A stretch of DNA of 64,000 bases from Chaetorhynchus papuensis (GCA_013396525.1 VWYX01001214.1:62001-126000), one strand, 5' to 3'; counted from the stretch's first letter, positions 10,901 to 24,130 are shown. Notes: generated from the sequence alone by a model not told the origin. Numbers and translations are program-made.

Positions 10901-13900
10901 AACCAACTTTTTCTGTTATTTTAAAAACCAACAAAATCCAAACCACCCAAATTAATATTTTGGAACATAACTGAGTCGGTTTGTCAAAACCAAAAAAGTA
11001 CATTTGATCTAACCCTACCAAATAATTCAACTGACACAATATTGAGCTATAAAGAGGATCTCTGATGTCTGGCTACAATTTAAAATGAGCTGGAAGCATG
11101 TGATTTTTCTTAATGGTTTGCAATTCATCGGATGGATTTATATTTCAGGTAAAACTCCTAGAAGGCCCTTCAGAGGAAATTATCCCCCAGCTAAAAAAAA
11201 AGTATGAAGTGGATACTCTGGATTTTGTCTTCCTGGACCACTGGAAAGACAGATACACACCAGACACCATCCTGCTTCAGGTCAGTTTGCACAATTCCAG
11301 TCTTAAAAGTAAAGTAGCGAATACCTTGATGTCTGTGAGGCCTCTATTCTTTATGAGGGACCTCATCTGCTGTAAAATGAAGACTGGCAGCCAAAATAGC
11401 AGCCTTACAAGAAAAGAGGATTTGAAGGACAGGACCCTAAACTTTTGTTAAGGACAACTGCCAACACTACATAGCTCAGGACTCAGTGAGTACTGCTGAA
11501 CCATTCTGCTACCTGAATATACAGGTGTGCAGTAGAAATCCTACCTGAAGAAGTGCATGGCCTGAGTCTTACACTCCCTAGGAGTGCCTGCATGGTCACC
11601 AACCAGAACACCTGACCCAAAGCCCTGGTCCTGGGAGCAGGTGAGACTTGGGACCTGCATATCCCAGCTCCACCTCCCTTATTTCCTCAGTACCCCTTCT
11701 TTTGCCTGGGTCTATGGTGCCAGCAGAGCCTCTTGATGAAATACTGTTTTGGTAGCATGGCTGAGTTTGGCTTGTCTGGGAGTCTTTACACTCAATCTAA
11801 TTAATTGGCTGCAAAGCAATGTTAAGAGTGCAGACTGCCCCAGCCAGGCACTTCCTAGGGAAATGCTGTCCAACTCTATGTCCAGCCCCAAATGTGGAAA
11901 AATTATGCTTATTTCTTCCCAAGCTGCCTTAACCATTCCTGTACATATTACAAAACAAGTTGGCTGTAACAGCAGTAGGCAGGGACAGGTAACTACCAGA
12001 GGACTTCTGGATAGGAAGGTATTTTCAGGTGTTAAACAACTGAGATCAACAACATCTGTACCTATCAACACAGCACATACAGATACTCTCCTAGCTGATA
12101 AAATTTTCTACAACTGCCTGTTTTTACAGAAGTGCCATTTTTTCAATTATTTTCTTCACAAATAAATCCACTTTTTTTGAGCCTGCCTCTTAAATTGAGA
12201 ACCTGCCAAATACTTCCTGACCCCTGCTTGAGGACTACACCACTATTTTCTGATCCAGGCCCCCTGGTTTTTTAGTTTTAAGCCCTGTCCTCCAGAAAGC
12301 TGTTTGAAAAGGAAATTTGTTTGGGGTTATGAACAGCTACTATTGAATTTACACAGCAGTAGCTGAAGAAAAAGTTCGCTCCCTACAGTTATTTTGTACT
12401 CAGAGAATGCTTTCTTTTAAACTGCCTGTGTAAGGATGACTGAGCTCTTTCCACAGTGCATCCTTATCGGAACTCGGCCTTCACAACACAGCCAAAACAA
12501 ACAGAGAGTTTAGTTCCACAGTAGTGGTCAGTCTGATGCAACTGTGATACAAAGTAGCAAAAACTCCCACAAAATTAAGAGGAGAAAGACAAAGAACAGA
12601 TCCTCAGATTTTCTCAGATGTTACAAACCTTCTAAAATGTACTTTTGGCAGGTATTGCAGTATGAACAGTCAATATGAAGTATGAATATATTCAGATAAA
12701 ATATGTATATAGTGGAAGTGGTCCAGACAAAAAGCCAGACATGAAGAGCATCTGAAATCGTGATGACCAGTGGAAAATCCAGTGTGTCGTCTCTTGCAGG
12801 CTTCTGTAAGCTGTGCAATAGAAACAGACTGGAGGGTATTTGACATGTCTCTAAAATCACTTCTACTGTGCTGACTGGTGTTCAGTCCCCAGAGGCAAGA
12901 GCAATAAGCTCAATGGCTTCTGCAGCACACTCATCAACAGAACTGCTCTCATAGACTGGGAGCGACAAAAAACACCCATGTTTTGGCTACAGCTGCTGCC
13001 TGTAACCACAGGATAACAACCAACCCAATTTAGCTACAGACTTTGTTTTAAAACAGCTGGTAAGCCCAGATAAGCAACTGCTCCTAGAGAAAAAATACCA
13101 GTAAAAATTAGATTTTTAGGTTTACTGAGAATAAACATTGCACTTGAAGTGACTATTGCAAGTTAATTATGTCTTGTGGAAATTTGTCAGTGTTCTTCAT
13201 TGTGCACAAACCTTGCTTCACACCCAGATCCCGAACAAAATGGCAGGAAGTTGTTTAAGGTGAAAGGAAAACAAGCACAGAAAATATCTTTCATTCTTTT
13301 AGTGGTTTTGAAGTCTGACTGAGACTGGCCAAAGCACTAGGCTCTCAGGTGACCTAAAGAGCTACTACAGCTGTTTAATGCCATATTAAAGAAGTTTTTA
13401 AACAGGAGGCATGACAGACAAAACAAAGCCACCTTACTGGTCACATAGACATAGCTGGAAACAAGCTGAGGAGTAAACCACACACTTCCACTTGATTTGC
13501 TATTTCAGAATCAGCATCTCTAATGTTCTACTAATTAACAGAAAAAGTCAGCAAATGACCACAAAGGATCCGAGAGTTACTCAGCTTCTCCCGTGTCTCT
13601 TTGACCTTCCAGACCTGTACCGCAATGGGTTTTTGGATGCAGGCACTTGAGCATGACCTGGTTAACATGAAAGTACATTGCATTCAAGCCAATATCTTGC
13701 TTAACAGCTACTATGAAGCAATTTCTCTTCTTTCTAGGAATGCAACTTGCTGAGGAAGGGCTCAGTTCTTCTGGCTGACAATGTAATTTTCCCAGGAGCT
13801 CCAGATTTCCTTAACTATGTCCGCAAGAGCCCCCATTTCCAATGCACTAACTACCCATCTCATCTGGAATATATGGAAGTGGAAGATGCTATGGAGAAGG

Positions 13901-13917
13901 CTGTGTTTTTGGGATAA
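7667..13917 (+). CDS. COMT: COMT, catechol O-methyltransferase (complete coding region, 4 exons)
   Basis: Coding exons 7667-7949, 9730-9923, 11149-11280 and 13738-13917 join without frame breaks into 262 residues (human membrane-bound form: 271). COMT transfers a methyl group from S-adenosylmethionine to a catechol hydroxyl, with Mg2+, inactivating dopamine, noradrenaline and catechol oestrogens. Residues 7-27 form a hydrophobic signal anchor. ELGTYCGYSAVR at 112-123 is the SAM-binding loop and E138 is the ribose-binding acidic residue. DHWKDRY at 189-195 carries the metal-binding Asp and catalytic Lys (D189, K192). ADN at 216-218 supplies the other metal ligands. E247 of LEYMEV corresponds to the catalytic-site Glu of the family. 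Near-identity to mammalian COMT in these blocks makes the identification firm. The C-terminus ends at LG, without the short tail of the human protein. ARVCF is encoded convergently downstream, as in other vertebrates. Confidence 0.97.
7950..9729 (+). other. COMT: COMT intron 1
   Basis: 1,780 bases, gt..ag, phase 1, inside the glycine codon at residue 95. No nested coding sequence seen. A short repeated motif around ttcaggga occurs three times at about 9408-9458. Confidence 0.85.
9730..9923 (+). CDS. COMT: COMT coding exon 2
   Basis: Acceptor tttaatcag, donor AAG|gtaaat. Encodes residues 95-159 including the SAM-binding loop ELGTYCGYSAVRISRLL, acidic E138 in LLTVEFNP, and EFAGVQDK at the end. 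Val156 is the residue equivalent to human Val158, the Val/Met polymorphic site, by alignment with the human FAGVKDK block. Confidence 0.96.
9924..11148 (+). other. COMT: COMT intron 2
   Basis: 1,225 bases, gt..ag, phase 0. No further feature supported. Confidence 0.85.
11149..11280 (+). CDS. COMT: COMT coding exon 3
   Basis: Acceptor tatatttcag, donor CAG|gtcagt. Encodes residues 160-203: IIPQLKKKYEVDTLDFVFLD and HWKDRYTPDTILLQ. It holds the Mg2+-binding Asp189 and the catalytic Lys192. Confidence 0.96.
11281..13737 (+). other. COMT: COMT intron 3
   Basis: 2,457 bases, gt..ag, phase 0. Frames such as 11749-12165 show no family match and no splice support, so I treat the interval as intron only. 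Confidence 0.85.
13738..13917 (+). CDS. COMT: COMT coding exon 4 with stop
   Basis: Acceptor ctttctag, TAA stop at 13915-13917. Encodes residues 204-262: LLRKGSVLLADNVIFPGAPD with metal ligands D217 and N218, then YPSHLEYMEVEDAMEKAVFL with E247. The protein ends at Gly262. Confidence 0.96.
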   Translation, partial: ECNLLRKGSVLLADNVIFPGAPDFLNYVRKSPHFQCTNYPSHLEYMEVEDAMEKAVFLG

Positions 13918-15003
13918 AGAGAATCATTAATAATCAACTTTTGTTTCAAATGATGTAAATGCAACTGCACAGGTTAACTTGTCCATGCTTTAACATTTTT
14001 TTATTATTATTATTTTTTTATTTTGGAGCCTGTAGTTAAACAAGCGCTAGTGAACTTTTTAGGCGAGGTAGAAACCAAGATCAGGAGAAAGTAGGGTCTG
14101 TGCCATTGTTAATGTGGATTAATTCAGCAACCCCAAGGTGATGCACATTGCCTTGCCTTGGCCAACACATCAAACAACAGAGTCTTATTTTGAGCTCAAG
14201 CTTGAGCAACCACAGTTTGGGTTTAGGGTGAAGTGGAGAAATACACTGCAACTTCTGAAGACTTGTGTCCCCAAGCTAAACTCATTAATCATTAGCAAGA
14301 GTGGGAAAAAACATCCACATTGCAAGAAAAGACCATTTCATGTGCCCCATTTTTGCTAAACTACTAGCATGCCTCTCGATGCAGTGAAGGCCCCTCTTGT
14401 GAGATGAGATACTTCTTTGCACATTTACTGCAAAAGTTAATCATCTCTATGTGAGAGAAAAGAGCACGCACTGAAAGAAGGCAGACCCATGCAGTGATGA
14501 GAAAAACAAAACAATTCTGAAAACACAAACAAATAAAATTATTAATCTGCCCATGCAGAGGCAGGGAAAACTGAAGTAGTAAACAGATGAAAATAAACAC
14601 AGTAACAGGTAACAAAAGGAGCAGACTTTCCAAAAGAATACAAAACTACATAATATTTGACCTTGAGAAAATGCTGTTTATCCCCTCATTATCCTGTACA
14701 TACATAGTACGTGCTTTTTAGGGGCAGGGCAAGCTGCTTACTCTGAAGTGCTGTGTATGTTTAAGATGCTGTATAAAAATAAAGACCAGAGAGAATGGGT
14801 TCAAGCAGGTGGGTCCTGCATGCCCTGGTTAATCTCAGTGCTGTTACACTATGTGAATAGTGTGGAGTGTCATTGAGAAGATTCAAAGCCAAATACAAAG
14901 TCTCCAATTCACCTGAACGATGCAGAAATCAGTGGAATTTCCTAGCATGTCCTGCTGTGATTATGTAAGGCAAAAACAGTCACATTTATAAATAAAAAAT
15001 AAA
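13918..15003 (+). other. COMT: COMT 3' UTR and candidate poly(A) sites
   Basis: Non-coding sequence after the stop. AATAAA hexamers occur at 14532, 14778, 14991 and 14998. The one at 14778 has a GT-rich stretch shortly downstream (around 14805-14830) and is the best single candidate. Another lies at 16169. The true end cannot be set without transcript data. A (TTA)n-like tract sits at about 13997-14022. Confidence 0.45.
14778..14783 (+). terminator. COMT: candidate COMT polyadenylation signal
   Basis: AATAAA about 860 bases after the stop codon, followed within 25-50 bases by a G/T-rich stretch. Other hexamers nearby compete. Confidence 0.4.
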
Positions 15004-18000
15004 AAACCAACAGAGCAGGGGCATGACTTTCATTTTTTCCAATTAATTCTGTACTGCACTTGAGGCTTTCAGACTTCAAACAGCCACAGAAAGATCCAAC
15101 AGTTGAAAATCAGAGTGAAAACCAAGGATAACCATTCCTGTCTTTCCCAGTATGAATTCTTTCAAGCCTGTTACAAGTTTCTTCCTTGTATAGCCCACCT
15201 TACTGCACTGGCTGTGTACTGCAGGAAATCCACCTCCAAGACATCAGTAAGGAGCAGAGGATCACCATCTAGTGTAAAAGAAAACTAGAACAGGCTAAGG
15301 TGACGGAGTCAGTTTAGAAATGGACCAAGCAAGCCATGGTGACCCAGTCAGCTTGTGAAGTGTGCATTCCATAGGGGTAGGAAGGAGAAGGCTATGAGAG
15401 TTTTTCTAAAAAGTTAAACCATCACACTGAGAAAGACACAAGTTGTGCTGTAGTGGATTAGATTATGCATAAGCAGCCTCACGTGACTCTGTTGTGCTGT
15501 TCTGTGTAGAGCCAGCACCGAGTCTAACACTTCCATCTCATGCTGTAAGTCAGTGATTAGTTCTGTAACACAGCTCAGCAGCACGTCCTCTTGGCATTCA
15601 GCTAAACTCAGTCATTGGACAAAAGTCCTTCAGGTGGTTGCAAGCAATTTTTGCAAAATTTGCAATGCAAAATAATCTTCAAGCCCATTTACTGGCATAC
15701 ACAAGTTTCTAGAGCACACTGGGAAATCTGGATACATATGGTTGACCAGAAAATTTGTCTGTACATCTAAAGCCTCAACTCCAAAGAATCCTCTCTTGTG
15801 TTTAGCTCTAAACACCTTTGCACCCAACGCACACTCCTGTCACAGCAGGGCACATCACAGGGGCTGACAAGCAAACCAGTCTGAGAAGGAGGAGCAAGAG
15901 TAAACAGGTACCCTCTTGTGCACTTTTTACAAGAGAGGATCAGAAAAATGCAATCCGACTGCTCGTTAATGGCCAAAATTACTGTTCAAGAGACTGACAA
16001 GAAGATTAGGAAAGGTGGGAACCCGTAGAGTTAGCGTGGATATTTCAAAAGATGCATCAGTGAATAATGTATCTGTAATATATGTGGCAAATATTTGACC
16101 AGCCACCTTTTAGTATATAAAGGTATTTTAATTCATTGGAAAGCATCTCCTACATGGCAAATTGTAAAAATAAACACAATGTATGTACTATCAAGATATC
16201 TGCAGAATCCCATATGTAAGAAAAATTTTTCCGCTTCACTACATTTTTGAAATGCTCTTAATTATTGGTGGCAAGGGATGAAAAGAAAAAAGCCTGGCTC
16301 AGTTTGCATGACTGACAATTAGAAAAAAGGCTTTTGGTCAGTTGAGCAAATATGATCTGGAGTCACTGACACATAAATGTGAAATCTCCCAGGGAGAAGA
16401 GGCACTTTTCAAAATAAACTCACGCTTTGAATTCTGGGAGAAGCAAAAGGCAGACAGTGGATCTTCTAATTCAAACATATTCTAAAAACCTACTGAGTGC
16501 TACTGGAACATCAGCCTATTACAGTTAGAAGACACAACCTGTTCTTGCACAAACCAGATATGGAATGGTGCATGTGGAGCACGTGTTTAAGGAGTACCCA
16601 TCAAAGTGTACCACTGATAGAAAGCTCCCAAGGGGAAGAACTCCCATAAAACAGCACACAGCTTTCTGCAAATTCTCACAGCTCAGGTCAGAAATGGATG
16701 ATCTCACCAAATACTGCTAATTTACATCTATTCTCCAGATGACAGCTACTGTCTAGGTTGTCTCAGTGATTCAGCCAATACATGGAAGTGAGATCTGGTT
16801 TCTGCCAGAGCCTCTTTGTTACCTCAAAGGGACAGGATACTTTCAAAATATTGAACCAATTCAGTGTACAAGAAAGGAGGAGGATTTAAGAGGAAGTCAA
16901 ACCTAACACTACTGCCTTTTGCATAACAGCACCCATGGAAGCAATCCCTCCATCAGAATTTACTTGTCTGAACACAGAGCAGGCATCTTTGTTGTACAGG
17001 AGCCACTGCCTCCTCCACTGGCATGAGGAAGTGAAAAGCAGCTCACTGGAGAATTCTGAGGAATGAGTCAAACAGTAAATGCAGTGAAGGGAACCTACAG
17101 AAACCCCTACAAGAGCAGGAAGAAGAGAGAGATCACTGAGATCCCAACTCTCCCACCCCAGGAGACACCAGCAGGGCAGTGATGTCCTCACTTGGCTGAG
17201 CAGTCGATCAGGAATCAGTTATAAGGTACCTTACAAATAGCAGCTATGATTGCTGTGCACACACACACACTGAACAGAGTACCAGAGTTTCAGTCTTTGC
17301 CTCTGTCTCTACAGCTCAGTTAATGACATTATAAAGCACCTTCCCGCTTTCAAAAATCCCCCATCAGCTCGTACCAGAACAAGATCCTGCCACTGCTGTG
17401 CTTCAGAGAGCTGCAAAGTAAGACAATGGGGAAGAGACCCTTGAGGACAGAATATTACCCCAAGACACTGCTGAAAACCTGAAACAGATGAGGGCTGTGA
17501 TATTTCTTGCCCATTGTTACTAGCTTAACCTTTCACCTGCAGGACTCACCGCTTCCATTTGCCCAACCTGTGATAAGCTGGAAATAAAATCATTTTGACA
17601 GCTGTAAAAGGTCAGTTGTAAAAACAACATATTTGTTTTAGCTCAGTACCTTACCTACAGCATCTGCTATTCATTGCCATATTAGTGCACCCACAAAGGG
17701 AAAATCAGATTCTTCCCTGCAGTGGAAGAATGATGACACCAAGGTGCAGGATGCTGAGCCCAGAAGCCCACGTTATCACAGCACTTGTGAAACTGTATCT
17801 TCCGGCTGCAAGAACAGATCCAGAGATGATTTTACAAAACACCTGGGGATGCATTTAAGACATCTGAAATAAGGAGGGAAGGTAAGCTGGAGATGATCTT
17901 CCAAGTGCTGTTTGCAAACATTTGCATGCAAATGGAACCTTATAGTGCTGTGAATGGTACAATCAGAAAACCACATATGGCAAACTCTGTGACTGGCAAT

Positions 18001-21000
18001 GATTCATCAACCTTCCACTCACAGAAAACCTGACCTCCATTCTTTCTCTAAGACTTTGCAGAACATTCTGTCAAGATTTATCAAGTTTTGTCAGGCTTCA
18101 TGAAAGCATGGCGGTGGATATGGTGTGTTCAGGTGTGCCAGTCACTGACCTCACCAACACAGATGAGGCAGTCCTCAAGAGAATGAATCTGTTGGTAACT
18201 GGCTGTTACCTTAAATGCATGGGTGACTTCAGTATCAGGATTTTCTTCCATTCCACAGTACCAAATGTAAATTATTTGGCACATCCTCAAAGTAACAATT
18301 TCTCATGTCAACCAAACCTCATACATTGCTGCAATTAGTTTTTCTTGCACACATTTCAGAAATGTGCAATCATTGTAAAGGTACATGGATTTTATGACTT
18401 AGTTGGGAAAGGTTAGTAACTTCCCAAATGGAAAAGCTATCAGCAAGTTCTGTGCTCACAAACATGCTGGCCTTTGAACAGTGGTGCAGATGTCTTTCCC
18501 ACAGAAATATGCTTGTATATGAAAAAAGAAAAAAACCCCACGATCTACAGTCCAGGGTCGTGCTACAACTCCAGCATATGGCAATGAGTCAAAAATGTTC
18601 AGCTTTACTCGTTTATAGGATATTTCAATTGGCCCTCATTACCACTGACCTTTTGCTAACACAGAGCATTGACCTGAGCTAGGGTTGAATAATCCCTTGC
18701 CACACAAAGCTGCTGCTGCAAAAGCCAAAAAATATTTGAGATACCTGATGTAACAAAAAGATAACCAATGGCACATGTATTCTTTCCAGGCATGGTTTAT
18801 TGAAAACACACCAAATTGTTATCCTACATACCTGGTTTCTAACAAGCATTCTACTTGTCTGCATTATGGAAAGATCCTATCATAATAATAATAATACATT
18901 CTGTCACGGTAACAGTTGTTCTATGAAAAGCATAATCCACCTTTTTTTTCCTCTCCATACTTGTAAAATCAAACCATTCTAAGTGTTTCAGTTTATAGTA
19001 CAGTGTAAATACAATGCAAAATCCCACCAGTCTAAACTACAGAGAGAATGTTGAGCAGTATTACAGAAAACACATTGTTGATTTTTTTTTGTAATTCTCC
19101 TACCATGAAAATTTTAAGGCACATGAAGTTACAAACACATTAGCTACTAATTACCAGTAAGCTTCTTAGTCTAGTTATTTTGTTTTTTCTGAACAGTAAG
19201 AACCAGATTGGCAGGCCTTGTAGTATCTGCACTATCTTCCTTCCTCCTCGCCTTGGACTTCAGATCATCCTACCCTGATGTCAAGACAGAAAACAAAGGC
19301 TTATAGTATCTTCCCCTTAAATGCACTAGATTAGTTACTGTACCAGTAAATCAGAGAATTTCTCTGTCAAAGATAAGGAAACACCGGATTTTAGGGGCAT
19401 CATAACAAAGAAATTTTGCAAGAAACTACGCCTCTATATAAACACCTTCAAAAACTCCACCCCAACAGCACAAACCTGCTGGCTGAAGGTATTGGCACTG
19501 TAGGTTCCACTGAGCCAGCAGTTGCTCAGCAGATGAGGCTATAACCACTCTAATGTGCCCATTTGGCTTCTGAAGCTTTGCTTACTTGAGGGTTTGACAT
19601 GTGCACCTCTCTCACAGGTAGCTGAGCCTATGCTCAACCTTAAGGCAGGTAACAGAAGGTAACTCACCACCTTCAGTCTCACAGAACTGCTCTAGGAGTG
19701 AAAACTGCATTGCCGAGCACAAGGCTTTCCTGCTGGAAAGCATGAGTGAAACTGCTCCTCAGAGCTGGCACAAACCTATGAAACTGCTGTAACAGGCATG
19801 CCACCCCTGGCTTTCTTCATGTGTCACTGACAGCGAGTCAGTTCTAGTACCCAGGTCAGTCCCTTTTGGGACATCTTGGCAACAGAGACCAGATTTGTTT
19901 CCCTGGTAGAAGTGCGTTCAGAACCGGAAGGTCTGAGCGTGTGAGAGATCTGGGATAGGCAGCAGTTACACCAGAAGACACTGAAGATCGGGACCTATGG
20001 CTGCCCAAGCTGTTCCCTAGGGAGCATTTCAAACTGACAACACATCTTGAGTTGCATTTATGGCTATACTGCTACTTAAATCCACGACAGAACCAAAATG
20101 TCCTAAAGCCTTGCCTTTTTGCTCTCCTCCTCAGATTCTGCAGACACAGTGACTGACCCGGGAAGCCATAAAGCACAACTGCTCACACACTCAACAGCTA
20201 AACTTGATGCTTCTCCAGGGTAGTTGGCACAAAATTTTTTTTTTTTTTTCAGCTTGCACAGCTCAGTGAAAATGCTTGGGAGATGTGCAAACCACCTTCC
20301 TGGGAAGAAAGTTCTGCAGTAATCACATGCTGTCAGAAGTCTCCCTCTCCCATGTTATCTCAGCCCTGACTGGGCCGTCAAATTTCCTTCTCCTCTTTAG
20401 CAGGAGTCTTGCAACACCATCACTTCCTTCCACAACCATCCCTCCCACCAGAATTTCCGCAGGCAGAAGTCTCTTCTACCCCAGCCCCTTTCAGGCAGAT
20501 TCCCTCCGCTTTCACAGTGGAGCCAACAGGAAAAGAGGAGGTCACATACCTGAGCCCTAAAAAGCACTGCCTGCCTTTTAGCAGGAGACTCTAGACCCTA
20601 CTGCAGCATTAGTCACACACACTGCCGCTTTCCCTTCTTTACATACAGTCCCTGCTGCCAAAATACAACAATTACAGCTTCATCCACCCACATCCCAGAA
20701 CAGCTCAAACAGCAAGTCACACTTGTGCCAACAAGGGGAGAGGTGAGGACAGGGGTGGGCACACATCCCACCAGTGAGCTGTCCATAAACAAAAGGGACG
20801 TTAAATCACCAGACCTGGTTCAAGGTACCCTGCTTTGGACCTCAGCAGGTGGGCTGATAACACAAGGTGATAGTCTCACATACAAGTCATCCCCCAGTCC
20901 ATTTTCTTTCCTCACCATCCAAACAACAGTTTGTTGAGAAGAAAAAACCCCACAGTAATGTTGAGGATGGGTTATTGCTACATACTTGGGAATTAGTTGT

Positions 21001-21548
21001 CAATGTACAGCACGGGAAGGGTGGGGGTTTGATGTGCGATTCCCGGGGGAAGCCTTGGCCCAGCAACTTGGTATCCAACTTCTTGACATACCATCCTCTG
21101 ATTTTCTGCAGCAATAAACCATGTTGTCAGCTCACAACTCTGCTGGCTGCTGTAACACCCCCAGAAAAACAACAGTTTGCTACGATGACCTGGGCAGCCA
21201 GTGCCATCTAACCTGACAAGGATGGTTCAGGGTGCAGTGTAAATACCAAAAAGACTTTTGGGAGAAGTGAGATGGGGTCTGAATCTGATTCTCAAATATC
21301 CTTAGTGGTTTTAGCCCATTAATGACAGAGATCATAGCAGACTCCAACCCAGACTCTGAGTGTCCCTGCAGTGTCCCACTAAGAGCCATGGGATAACTAG
21401 GATTGGAAGTCATGACCATAATCGGCCCCAGTCTCTTCACTTGCCCCCTACCTGTGGTTTTCTCTGTTAACTTCTTGCTGGCTTTGAAATATCTGCACAA
21501 TAACTAAACCACAAAGTCTTAGCAGAGACTCCTTTCAACAGTCAGGTC
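15004..21548. other. interval between the convergent COMT and ARVCF 3' ends
   Basis: About 6.5 kb. I see no exon, RNA gene or mobile element that I can support. There is a short (CA)n tract near 17259-17270 and (TAA)n at 18880-18896. TTTATT (AATAAA on the minus strand) at about 18797 could be a very distal ARVCF poly(A) signal, and AATAAA at 16169 a distal COMT one. If both were used the transcripts would come close but not overlap. Confidence 0.4.
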
Positions 21549-22212
21549 TTTATTTTAAGTGAACTTTTGCTCAGACTCCTTTGGTAAATATATGGTTTGA
21601 AGTAGATCAGGGACAGACTGACAGCACGGCCCTTCTCTTACACTGTTCTAATCAGCTACAAAGCAGGTTCCATTGCTAATTACTGAACGTTTTTAAAAAA
21701 ATCCTTTCATATACAAAAAGAATACACCAAGTACATAACCAAAAGTGATATAAAACTCTTCTGTGTAGCTTGGTTAAAAGGGTCTCCGCGTATTGGCAGA
21801 ACAAGTATGAAAAGAGCACCATTGATATAATATACAGTCAGACGATGTATCTGGTTTCATTGCCACACTTTTATGTCTACACAGAGAGATGCTGCCCCGA
21901 CACAGATAGTCACAGGTGCCTCTCTTTGCTTCCCTTGATCCACTGAGCATCTTTGGCCCAATAGGACTCTCATGCAGGTGAAAAAACAAACCTTTGCTAT
22001 GTTGATTTGCTCCAAGCAACTTCACCTTCCCCAGCATCCAGAAGTGACACTGTAACGTATGTGGAAGATGAGGGTCAAAAAGGGAGGGTGCGAAGCAGCA
22101 CACGTATCATCCAAATCACTGACAGCTTCTGGCATCAGTCTTTTTCCCTGAATCAACAAATGCTTCCCTCTCCTGCAAACTACTTTACACGGTTTTGTTA
22201 ACCTATTCTCTG

Positions 22213-22262
22213 CACAACAATATATATATATAGATATATAGACTTTTTTATTTATATATATG
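22213..22262. repeat. (TA)n-rich microsatellite
   Basis: Imperfect TA dinucleotide tract, interrupted by GA and a T run, in the putative ARVCF 3' UTR end region. Confidence 0.8.
22247..22252 (-). terminator. ARVCF: candidate ARVCF polyadenylation signal
   Basis: AATAAA read on the minus strand, inside an AT-rich stretch and about 1.9 kb downstream of the terminal-exon acceptor. An alternative hexamer lies at 21549-21554. The choice between them is uncertain. Confidence 0.35.
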
Positions 22263-24130
22263 TATTCATGTCAAATTTTTAATATACTCAAGAAGATACA
22301 AAGCTCTTGGTACTTGCTTTTTTTTTTAAGTTTTAAACTTTTTTTTTTTTACAAAAAATGTAATGGTTACTATAACAGTAATATTTTGGGGGAGGTGAGA
22401 TTGTTGGATACTTCCCCTTTTTAGTTACAAAAGGAACGGCAGGCACTGAAAACTGCAAATGATGTTTGCTAGACTCAAAAATGTGCTTTCCAGTCACACC
22501 GTTTTTAGGAGCTTGTTTAAAACTAAATGTAGCAATTAAAGAACAGTGGCAACCAAGTAAAATCAGCAAAAGTCCTCTCATGCTGCTACTGAGACATTTG
22601 CTTCCTATTCTCATCTGCTGCCCTCCCTTGACCAATGCCTGGAGAAAATCAGTGATCTGAAGTCATGTAGTTCCTGGCATTTCCAGATACCACATTTGCA
22701 GAGTATGTTCTCTTGAGGTAAACATTCCCCTACAGAAGGCAGGCCTTGGCATCCTGGAGGAGAGCCGCTGCACATGGGTGATTTTCACGCCAAATGAAAT
22801 ATGCAATCTCAAAACAAAAGCAAAGGAACACAGAAACCATGACAATGATTTTAAAATGCCAAACCAGTTCCCTTTGTGGCATTTTTCATCAGGATCTATA
22901 GCCCAAAGCAAACATGAATTCAACATTGAAAAATTTACCATCAAATATAAGTGACAGACCCATCTTAAATTTTATAGTGTGTTCAAAATAAGACATCCTA
23001 CAAAAAAGCTCCTATTTCCTTCAATGTCTTAACAGCTATGGCAAAAGTAGTTAATCATCATCAATGCAACAATGATACATTTAACGTGTAAAAGCTCCTT
23101 ATTGCAATCTTTGAGAACATGAAAATAAAAAGCCAGCCAACTCCATTTCTCAGCACAGATTTCTGAACCAGGGACACTGAAACCTTCCATAAACTGCTTT
23201 TCAATATGTGGAAATAAAAACAGAGACATTACAGAATTCAAAAGGCAGAAGTATTGTACACCAGATTATAATGATAATATAGCACTGTGATTGATATAGC
23301 TTACTCTAAAAGCAGATTATACAGCTTGCATCAATTTTGTCATCCACTCTCCAGTTCATTTAACTAGCGTTTAACAGTTTTTGTTCTGCATTTTCTCCCT
23401 TCATTGAAATCCAATAAACCCACTCAACATTCCTGCACTTTCTGTGGGAATAATAAAGAAAACCTCAACATTTCTCAGAAAGCTTTCAAAAATGTTAAGA
23501 GTCACAGTTCAAAAGAAATCCCCCCAAACAAAAACCAAAACAATGAGCCCCAAACCAGAAAAGTGCTATTCTCCTCATGGCTACACCTACGATATCATTT
23601 CAAATATCCCGCGGTTCCTCTCTTGCTGTGAAGCTGCCGCATGACCTGCACTTCTCCAGCTTGGCACCATCCACACTTAAGAGTCACCTAAGAACGCAGC
23701 CAGCTACATGGAAGCTTGGATTCTCTTTTCTTGCTTTTCTTCTTGCAGGAGTGGGAGGGAGGGCGGGAGAGGCGGTGGCTGTTTGCGGTGGGAATGTCAG
23801 GGAGTTCAGCAGCAGAGTGTCTCGCTGTAAGGCATCGTGCTCCGCTCGGCGATGGCACTCGGGTGGGTTCGCTCCCCACGCCCTCCTGAAACCTGCAGCC
23901 CTCCCAGTCTGAATGGCAGTGGTGACTGATGAGATCCTCTGTGTCGATTCAATGTTTGTTTCTCCCCCTCAATTAAAAAAAATGTGGTTGGACTTTAGCC
24001 CTGCAAAATAAAGTCAGAACTGATTAATTCCAGTCAGTAACACGGCCTTGGTGATCTCCATCACCTCGTAGTAGGACAGTGACTGGAAATGCCAACCTAT
24101 GCCAACACATGGGTTCCTCGAAGGGTATGT
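22247..24130 (-). other. ARVCF: putative ARVCF terminal (3' UTR) exon
   Basis: A strong minus-strand acceptor (cttgttttctcccag) begins this exon at 24130. The exon carrying the stop codon (25391) has a donor-like ATG|gtaggt 12 bases after its TAA, so the mature 3' UTR probably continues here. If the 25.4 kb exon is skipped, this exon can also be read in frame from the 27.4 kb exon for 38 codons, to a TGA at 24014-24016. A CpG-rich patch occurs at about 23755-23890. The 3' end is taken at the AATAAA and is uncertain. Confidence 0.45.

Noticed and set aside
24017..24090. Minus-strand peptide SYYEVMEITKAVLL resembling the COMT C-terminus (LEYMEVEDAMEKAVFL)
   Set aside because: Similarity is limited to a few residues and there is no upstream COMT-like sequence, so a duplicated COMT fragment is not supported. 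Better explained as part of the ARVCF terminal exon.
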